Positions 7,001-11,896 of a stretch of 11,896 nt of DNA are shown in pieces (the stretch's first letter is position 1; each line of letters begins with the position of its first letter). The DNA lies in assembly GCA_964471235.1 (NCBI GenBank), contig CAYYGL010000150.1, positions 1-11,896 on the forward strand. The letters run 5' to 3'. The stretch is from CAYYGL01 sp964471235. GTDB taxonomy: Bacteria; Calditrichota; Calditrichia; RBG-13-44-9; J075. The translations under genes and the position numbers were made by a program. The notes under the pieces were generated by a model, which saw only the letters and a program-made list of their open reading frames with translations, did no database searches and was not told the origin of the DNA.

Positions 7001-10000
7001 TATAGGGATTCGGATTGGGAGTCGATGATATTCTGGAATCCGGCGCCCTGGCGGTATTGCCGCAGGTGGGAGACCAGCCGGTTTTCGCTGTCAAAATACT
7101 CCTGCTTGAAGGTATAATGGGTTTCCAGCGGTTTGGAGAAGGTGGCGGTAATTTCCAGATACGCCTTGTTGAAACCGGTGTTATCAAACAGGTAGGATTG
7201 GCTGTCTCCCCGGGTGATATACAGGCACAGGCCGCTATCGGGAGTCGCCAGCAGGGTTTGCACCCAGGGGGTCAGGTCGATCACGTTCCAGCCGGAGTCG
7301 ATGACCGCCACCACGGTGGAATCATTGCCCAGCGATGGCGGTTGGCTGTTGTTGTAATTGGTATTCCAACTCTGGTTAACCGATTGCAGACGCATCGAGA
7401 GGGGCGTGGAGCCGGTGTTCAGTTCAATGTCTTTACAGAAAATATGCAGTTTGGCGCTTTGAAGGTTGGAGACGGCAAAAGTGTCCAGACCGGTAAATTT
7501 CAGGTACAAGCGCCCTTTTTGATAGCCGGTGTTGCCATTGGTGGCTACCACATATTGTTTTTCAATTCGGAATGCATTCTGATTATATTCCCATCGCTGG
7601 TATTTCACATTATAAAATGCCTGTATCCATTCGCCAACATAAAATTTCCAACTGGTATCCACATTCACTGTTTCCGGGGCAAAAAAGTCGTGGGGATAGG
7701 TGAGCGATGAGATGCGTCCGATTTTATCGAATTTGTAATCATACAGCACCCCGTTGGCGTCAATGGTGTGCATGGGCAGCCCCAGGGCGTTTACCATGCG
7801 ATAGACTTTCAGGGTGTCACCGCTCAGCCCTTCCGGGTATAACTGTGTTAAAGGTGCCACTACGTAGTTAGTGAGAGTATCCACTCTCTGAGTTACTACA
7901 TTGCCGTCATCATACACCCTTAGCGCATCAAAAGACCGATTTTCGTAGAAGAACTGAGATATGTTTCCATTGAAGTCTTTAATTTGATACAGGTTCCCGA
8001 AAGCTCCATACAAGTAGTAGAGAAAGGAAGTTTCCTTACGTGCAATTCCATTTCCATAATTGAATTGAATTTCCCGCTTCTTTTGGCCTACGGTGCCTCC
8101 CACCGGGGACTGATACCCGTTGTATGAAGTATACACAATAGGGTTGCCGCTGCCGGTATTGATCTCCAATTGTAGCATCAATTGCGGGTTATCAGGATGA
8201 TAGGTATCTTTAAAAATGTAGTAACCCCTGTCAGGGCTGGTGATGGTGTCATCAATGGCAATCTTGATTCCGTAAAAATGGTTGTTGTGATCATATTTCC
8301 AGGCATTATAATGGTTGGTAATATCGACTTCGTGCCACTGGTCTTCCACAATATTGATGCTTTGATAGAATGCCGCACCCGGAATGTGATAAGCGGTATC
8401 CTGTGGGTTCCAGGGTTCAGTGATGGTATATACATTGCTCTGCAATGGTGCACCGGAAGCCTGATGAACGTAAAAACGAAGTTTAACACTCTGTACGCCG
8501 GAGAGGTGTTTTAATGTATCCGGGAAATCTTTTTTAAATCCGATGTAAGCCTCATGCTTTATTTCGCCGGTCATCAAAACATTTTGAGTGGGTGGCGGAA
8601 TGTATTGATAGCCCACCTCCAGAATGCCATGCTGGTAAAAATGAATTAAAGAGTCAGGGGAATTTACCGGGTCTGGTCGATTCTTAACGATGGTCAGGAA
8701 TTGAAATTCGGTCTTATCAGATTCCAGGTAATATCTGTTTATAGATCTTGACAGGGTATCTGCCGCGCCCATTTGATTGGTATCCGGAAAAGTTATAACC
8801 TGGTCCGGTATATCAAATTGATAGTAAGAATCTTGTTTTAACGAATCGGGGGGAATCAGAAAATCCGTATCAAAAGTGGAAATTTTTGTTTGTCCCAGGC
8901 GGTCAGTATATTGAATTTGTTGAAAAGTTAAGCTGTCAGATGCCAATTGATAATCCCAGGTTTCTGTACCGCTCTTCACTCCCCCTGCAAAAGTTTGTAT
9001 CTGCTTGATTTTTTCCAAAAAACTTTTAGAGAAAAAATAATGGTTCTGAATTCGGTTTCCCCAATACTGGCTATATCCTGCTTCCCCGAAATATTCCGTA
9101 GATGTGGAGTCATGAAAGACACTGTTTTCTGAGTATTTAGAAACAGATTTTAAAAGGATCTTCATTCCAATATCCGGGGTAAACTTTGGTAAATTGGTAT
9201 AGGGCATCATCCGGTATTTATAAATAGTTTTTGATTCGAGTTGGGAAACACCGCTTTCAGTAAAGCTGTATTGTTCATGTATTGTGGTATATAAATCCTC
9301 ATAATCCTGGCTTTTATACCCAATTGCGGATGTGGGTTCACCCCAGTTGGAATATTGAAAATTGTTCCACTGGAAAATATAGCGATCCTCCCGGATTTTA
9401 TCAAGTCCATCCCGCACGGTGCGGAGCGCGACAATATTGTTATACCAGGCGTCTCTACCGATTCCGCCGGTGCCATCTTGTTCGCATTTATAACGGGAGG
9501 CGCTTTCATAGAATCCCAGTCCTCCCAATCCTAACACCGTTATTTGTGCCTGCTCCAAATCATACCCGGGAATGGCATGTTGACTGTTTTCCCAATATAC
9601 AAATTCGGTGGTTCTCCCTTCCGGGTATTCGATTTTGTTGATTCTGCTAAAACGGATATCAAATTTATTGGGAGCCGGCGAACAGTTCGTGCAATTCTGT
9701 GGCACCCAATCATAAGCTAAACTGTTTCCAAGGTCCACTTTACGGTGATATGTTTGATAATAAAAGTTTGTTGCCCTCCCTTCCGGATCAATAATTTGGC
9801 TGACATAACCAATGGCGTCACGAGTATCATCCCTGCGGGTATTCATAATTGTTTTTACCGAATCCCAATCCTCAATAACTTCCAGGGGAAAATCCACCAC
9901 ACTTCCACCTGCTCCTTGAAGATAAATCAAATATTGACGTCCTTCGAATCGAATAACTAAACCGAAAAGCGCTTCACCTAAATCGTCATATATGTACTCG

Positions 10001-10989
10001 AATTCAATCCCTTCATTTACACCGGGGATACTGATACTTTTAACTAAAGGATGACCAATAACCTGGTAGTTTGGTGATACCGGATTGTTATCCGGGTCTA
10101 AAGAGCTATAATAATCTATTTGGATTGTGTTTCCTTTGGCATCTATAATTTTATAAGGATAAAATTGTTGCAATGTTATTTCATCTAACATCGTAGGTGA
10201 AAGATATAATTCTGTTAATTGTTCGACATAGGTAATAATTCTTCCATCTCCCCGGTACAGATTGAGTAAACGATTCTTGTAAGCATCATTGCGAGGATTG
10301 TGGGGTTGAACGTTCTGAAACCAGACCAATGCTTTATCTCTTCCAAAACGGTCATCTGACCGGAACTCACCGCTAAACCCCCCATTGAATGAAGGGTTAA
10401 TAAAACTTTTTGGATTAATTAATGAAAAGGTACTTCCATCACCGTTCATAAGGGTAATAATATTTTCTTCCGGTAGCGTGGGGCTGGCGCCCGTGGATGT
10501 TCCATACCAGGAAATATTATCCGTATAATGATACCCGGATGTCAAGAGTGACACGTTACCATCATTTGACAACCAGTCATTGCCGTTGCGGACACTCCTT
10601 GAAAAATAAGCTGTTTCAAAATTAAACACTTGAATGGTAATTCCGTTTAAACTCAGCACCCAACCGGGACCATTCACATTAAACCAATCTCTCTGGTGGC
10701 CTGAAGTTCCGGTGTTTTCGTTGATTACCGTGTATCCTATCGACCCATTATAGTTTAACGACAGGTTCACATCCAAACCACCTTTCCCTTTGATGTGGAA
10801 TAGGGGAAAAGACAGGCTCAAATTTCCGTTGAATTCCGATATGATTTCATTCAGGTCTGCCATCACCGCATTCGATTTATAAAAACCTCTCTCATTAAAC
10901 ATATCCGAAAACTCCAATGGAACCACCGGGTCCTGGGCCAGCATTGGAACGATAATCAAAAGGATACAATATGCAATGATCTGTTTCAT
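4006..10989 (-). CDS. Full-length Rhs/YD-repeat polymorphic toxin with unrecognised C-terminal toxin domain
   Basis: This 2327-residue protein starts with a Sec signal peptide (MKQIIAYCILLIIVPMLAQD, cleavage near residue 18). Residues ~45-130 resemble the SpvB/WapA-like start of YD-repeat proteins (NLSLSFPLFHIKGKGGL, GWVLSLNG). Two DNRLRE-like beta modules follow at ~795-945 and ~1130-1285. YD repeats (YDGLGRI, YRYNSFGELL, YEYDRLGQL) fill ~1290-2050, interrupted at ~1630-1682 by a '3-coathanger stack'-like module (KAGQKITLNPGFHAYSGSRF). The Rhs core signature is at ~2060-2156: YYLKDHLGSTRAVV, YYPFGLLMPG, FTGKERDGETGLDYFGARYY, then IDTDGKK where many Rhs proteins have DPxGL. Rhs cores form a shell that encloses a C-terminal toxin. 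Residues ~2157-2327, AT-rich and KE-rich, are the presumed toxin, and I recognise no family in them. The start is supported by the signal peptide and a weak AAGAGA ribosome site. Delivery presumably begins with Sec export. No PAAR or VgrG region is seen. Confidence 0.93.
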   Translation of the reverse strand: MKQIIAYCILLIIVPMLAQDPVVPLEFSDMFNERGFYKSNAVMADLNEIISEFNGNLSLSFPLFHIKGKGGLDVNLSLNYNGSIGYTVINENTGTSGHQRDWFNVNGPGWVLSLNGITIQVFNFETAYFSRSVRNGNDWLSNDGNVSLLTSGYHYTDNISWYGTSTGASPTLPEENIITLMNGDGSTFSLINPKSFINPSFNGGFSGEFRSDDRFGRDKALVWFQNVQPHNPRNDAYKNRLLNLYRGDGRIITYVEQLTELYLSPTMLDEITLQQFYPYKIIDAKGNTIQIDYYSSLDPDNNPVSPNYQVIGHPLVKSISIPGVNEGIEFEYIYDDLGEALFGLVIRFEGRQYLIYLQGAGGSVVDFPLEVIEDWDSVKTIMNTRRDDTRDAIGYVSQIIDPEGRATNFYYQTYHRKVDLGNSLAYDWVPQNCTNCSPAPNKFDIRFSRINKIEYPEGRTTEFVYWENSQHAIPGYDLEQAQITVLGLGGLGFYESASRYKCEQDGTGGIGRDAWYNNIVALRTVRDGLDKIREDRYIFQWNNFQYSNWGEPTSAIGYKSQDYEDLYTTIHEQYSFTESGVSQLESKTIYKYRMMPYTNLPKFTPDIGMKILLKSVSKYSENSVFHDSTSTEYFGEAGYSQYWGNRIQNHYFFSKSFLEKIKQIQTFAGGVKSGTETWDYQLASDSLTFQQIQYTDRLGQTKISTFDTDFLIPPDSLKQDSYYQFDIPDQVITFPDTNQMGAADTLSRSINRYYLESDKTEFQFLTIVKNRPDPVNSPDSLIHFYQHGILEVGYQYIPPPTQNVLMTGEIKHEAYIGFKKDFPDTLKHLSGVQSVKLRFYVHQASGAPLQSNVYTITEPWNPQDTAYHIPGAAFYQSINIVEDQWHEVDITNHYNAWKYDHNNHFYGIKIAIDDTITSPDRGYYIFKDTYHPDNPQLMLQLEINTGSGNPIVYTSYNGYQSPVGGTVGQKKREIQFNYGNGIARKETSFLYYLYGAFGNLYQIKDFNGNISQFFYENRSFDALRVYDDGNVVTQRVDTLTNYVVAPLTQLYPEGLSGDTLKVYRMVNALGLPMHTIDANGVLYDYKFDKIGRISSLTYPHDFFAPETVNVDTSWKFYVGEWIQAFYNVKYQRWEYNQNAFRIEKQYVVATNGNTGYQKGRLYLKFTGLDTFAVSNLQSAKLHIFCKDIELNTGSTPLSMRLQSVNQSWNTNYNNSQPPSLGNDSTVVAVIDSGWNVIDLTPWVQTLLATPDSGLCLYITRGDSQSYLFDNTGFNKAYLEITATFSKPLETHYTFKQEYFDSENRLVSHLRQYRQGAGFQNIIDSQSESLYDGLGRITETRAYYDDANYYATLTGYTYADQVDSLRNANGHTTYNDYDFLNRLTRTTFADGNSTRKGYGYTGTLSAVYNPISNADHFLNEIPAGSFFSVDTTIDELGRIKLSYSDAVGNLRQEIVDPGGLNLVTNYYYNALYQQVRVEKPEGDEVRYRYNSFGELLRRESPDAGISEYHYDPNANLRFTQDANLRAAAKVLFTGYDGLNRPTVTGIAAGTDSAAFAELRGDSTYSFEGDTAAWISVNHYDKTPDPAAYPWNQYDITGVAGQMRNLKGRLAANAYRSGAGGMADDDTLTGQYGSAATFTARQTLTTGNPFEVTAPGGNVTLKAGQKITLNPGFHAYSGSRFSAAIDTALQNAPQSGKKWQLELYSYDYRGRVEKKWVFRDLGGEPVEPQVTYSYEYNSQNALTKTTVQVGTESFYHFYEYDRLGQLVKVYTSTDGNKPAQADVVYAYNPVGAVDTLRYGEQSNGFTVELPYRYNVREWLTDIADVSSGAAPFAAKYSYFANGNIQESEYRNSGSLMEQRYKYAYGYDNANRLLSADYQYFSSSWQNPARFDVSGLQYDGNGNILGLVRKKEDNSTIDNLTYAYIAGTNKLQSVTDAVGVSNEDWDAESSTFAYDGNGNVIEMLENGQLAISAITYDHRNLPVSLLNRNGEVVNYRYNAAGQRIYKKIGSQTAEHYILDGDQTVAVYENGAVEYWNILANGVVGRYEPGSGSKFYYLKDHLGSTRAVVNASGTVVEAHDYYPFGLLMPGRDYQSGERTKELFTGKERDGETGLDYFGARYYWAAGGRWWSVDPLLEKYQSFSPYIYSANNPTSYIDTDGKKIMSTKQNKAVEKMLQEFGPRYFKELREARDKYYKENPIYLFPFSEDDFLSENPYTFDEKFPPPSSMFDLIWGEMFDRKFSSTTYYGESKKFGKFEIYTVENEYASGVTVLDVAAINKVKHGTFNPEMKVIILINSKGEIVGRIYMTNEQYNNFLELVGEPREDENENQE
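4590..5280 (-). repeat. Rhs core direct repeat, copy 1 (in full-length gene)
   Basis: The segment from TYAYIAGTNKLQ to LDYFGARYY and the GRWW motif corresponds to 2590-3270. Runs such as the one at 5142-5169, encoding FAYDG..SSTFA-type core, are identical in both copies for nearly 30 bases, and 4738-4786 differs from 2719-2767 at one position. The part at 4622-4658 matches the third copy (865-901) with a single mismatch. Confidence 0.85.
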
Positions 10990-11053
10990 GGTTTATTCTC
11001 TTAACTTTGGTTAATGAATTCTGTGTTACTTAAAAAAACGGACGCTGATTTTA

Positions 11054-11896
11054 TCAATTTTCCAATTCATTCACCCGCTGCTTCAACGCCTCATTCTCCT
11101 TCTTCAGCTCAATCACATACAGCGTCAGCTCCTCAATCTTTTGCAGCAGCCTGGCTTGCATCTCGCCCACGCTGACGCCGTTGGCAGCCACTTCCTCAGC
11201 GGAGGGAATATCCGGCAGGTGCTTGTGCGTTTTGATATGCTGCTCCACTTCCGCTAAGGGCGGCAGGCGGTAGTCATCCTCAAATACAAAATCCGACCAA
11301 CCGGTTTCCACCACCACTTCTTTGGCATGCACGGAGCCGTTCACCGCCAGTTTGTAGCTGCCGGGATTGGTAGTGCCGATGCCCACACTGCCGCCGGAAG
11401 GGTTGAGGATTAAGGGAGCCGGGATGGTGGGATTGGTGGCAGCCGCTTCCCCCCAGCTTTGAAGCTCCGTGCGGCTTCCTGTTACCTGGATACGCAGTTC
11501 CGAATGATCACCATAATCGGTAAGCCGCATGATTTCACTCGTGCCGGAAATCCCTTTCACATGGAGCCGGGCGGCAGGGCTGCTTGTTCCTATCCCTATA
11601 TTTCCGTTGGTTCCCACGTGCAAGCGGCTGCCACTGATGTCAATCTCGCCGGCGACAGACAGATCGCTGGAAGGCGTCGTTGTACCAATTCCCACCTTTC
11701 CACTGCTATAGTAGAGATCGTTGGTGGGGGTTTGGTACCAGACGCCAATCTTTGAACCGTTCAGAAAGTATTCACTGGCATTGAGTTGCCCGCTGACATC
11801 CAGATGATAAGCCGGGTTGGTTAATCCGATGCCCACATACGCTTCAATGGGGTCTACATACAGATTGCCGTTTGAAACAGCCCATTTCTGGGCATA
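11054..11896 (-). CDS. Tail-fibre-like surface protein, C-terminal part (5' end outside window)
   Basis: The reading frame is open to the window edge: the codons before the GTG at 11836 read YAQKWAVSNGNLYVDP without a stop, so that GTG is internal and the true start lies outside. Four repeats of the form xxGIGTxxPxxxLxVxG are visible (YVGIGLTNPAYHLDVSG, then KVGIGTTTP, NIGIGTSSP and SVGIGTTNP). Such repeats build beta-structured fibre shafts in phage-tail-fibre-like and adhesin-like proteins of Bacteroidota and relatives. The C-terminus has the family's usual ending: GWSDFVFEDDYRLPPL, then HLPDIPSAEEV, then a leucine/glutamate coiled coil ending in NELEN, probably a trimerisation tail. No catalytic Ser-Lys dyad of the S74 peptidase type is evident. 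It ends 64 bases before the Rhs start on the same strand, so the two may be co-transcribed. A functional link to the toxin locus is unproven. Confidence 0.85.
   Translation of the reverse strand, partial: YAQKWAVSNGNLYVDPIEAYVGIGLTNPAYHLDVSGQLNASEYFLNGSKIGVWYQTPTNDLYYSSGKVGIGTTTPSSDLSVAGEIDISGSRLHVGTNGNIGIGTSSPAARLHVKGISGTSEIMRLTDYGDHSELRIQVTGSRTELQSWGEAAATNPTIPAPLILNPSGGSVGIGTTNPGSYKLAVNGSVHAKEVVVETGWSDFVFEDDYRLPPLAEVEQHIKTHKHLPDIPSAEEVAANGVSVGEMQARLLQKIEELTLYVIELKKENEALKQRVNELEN

Noticed and set aside
7015..7710. Open frame of 231 codons on the plus strand
   Set aside because: Antisense to YD-repeat and DNRLRE-like coding sequence with low-complexity composition and no recognisable domain.
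11031..11045. Possible terminator (T-run on the minus strand) between the fibre-like gene and the Rhs gene
   Set aside because: No stable GC-rich hairpin precedes the T-run, so termination is not supported and co-transcription stays possible.
1..11896. CRISPR array, tRNA/rRNA genes, insertion sequences
   Set aside because: No evenly spaced short repeats, no cloverleaf-type sequence and no transposase-like frame were seen. The only repeats are the Rhs core copies and the GIGT..P protein repeats.

Overview
The window is a polymorphic-toxin (Rhs) locus read entirely from the minus strand, so gene order runs from high to low coordinates. The organism looks like a member of the Bacteroidota or the wider FCB group (for example Calditrichota, Ignavibacteria or KSB1-type lineages). 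The reasons are the Sec-exported Rhs protein carrying DNRLRE-like and '3-coathanger stack'-like modules, and an upstream gene with GIGT..P repeats and the C-terminal coiled coil typical of these phyla. This placement is inference and moderate at best.

Layout on the minus strand: (1) 11896-11054, the 3' part of a tail-fibre-like surface protein that runs off the window. (2) 10989-4006, a complete 2327-residue Rhs/YD-repeat protein with a signal peptide, a GC-rich core and an AT-rich C-terminal tip of about 170 residues that I do not recognise (toxin candidate 1). (3) 3926-3351, a two-helix membrane protein, the presumed immunity protein 1. (4) 3338-1944, an orphan Rhs tip: a second copy of the last ~280 residues of the core, fused to a GH73-type glucosaminidase (toxin 2), with no visible start signal. 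(5) 1941-1339, a secreted FG-GAP/VCBS-like protein, presumed immunity 2, three bases behind toxin 2. (6) about 1250-102, a second orphan tip ending in an HNH nuclease (toxin 3). Its coding sequence is broken by two small frameshifts, and the usual YLKDHLGS core signature is replaced by a PKD/Ig-like stretch. (7) 79-1, the start of a third presumed immunity gene behind a strong ribosome binding site, also frame-disrupted and cut by the window edge.

Together these form one expressed toxin-delivery gene followed by a tandem array of spare toxin tips, each with its own immunity gene. The repeated core segments (about 690 bp between copies 1 and 2, about 160-250 bp for copy 3) are direct repeats. 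Recombination between them could replace the tip on the full-length gene. The predicted compartments fit where this can be judged: the peptidoglycan-cleaving toxin is paired with a protein carrying a signal peptide, and the unknown toxin 1 with a membrane protein. The distal cassette appears to be decaying. No RNA genes, CRISPR arrays, insertion sequences or convincing terminators were seen.
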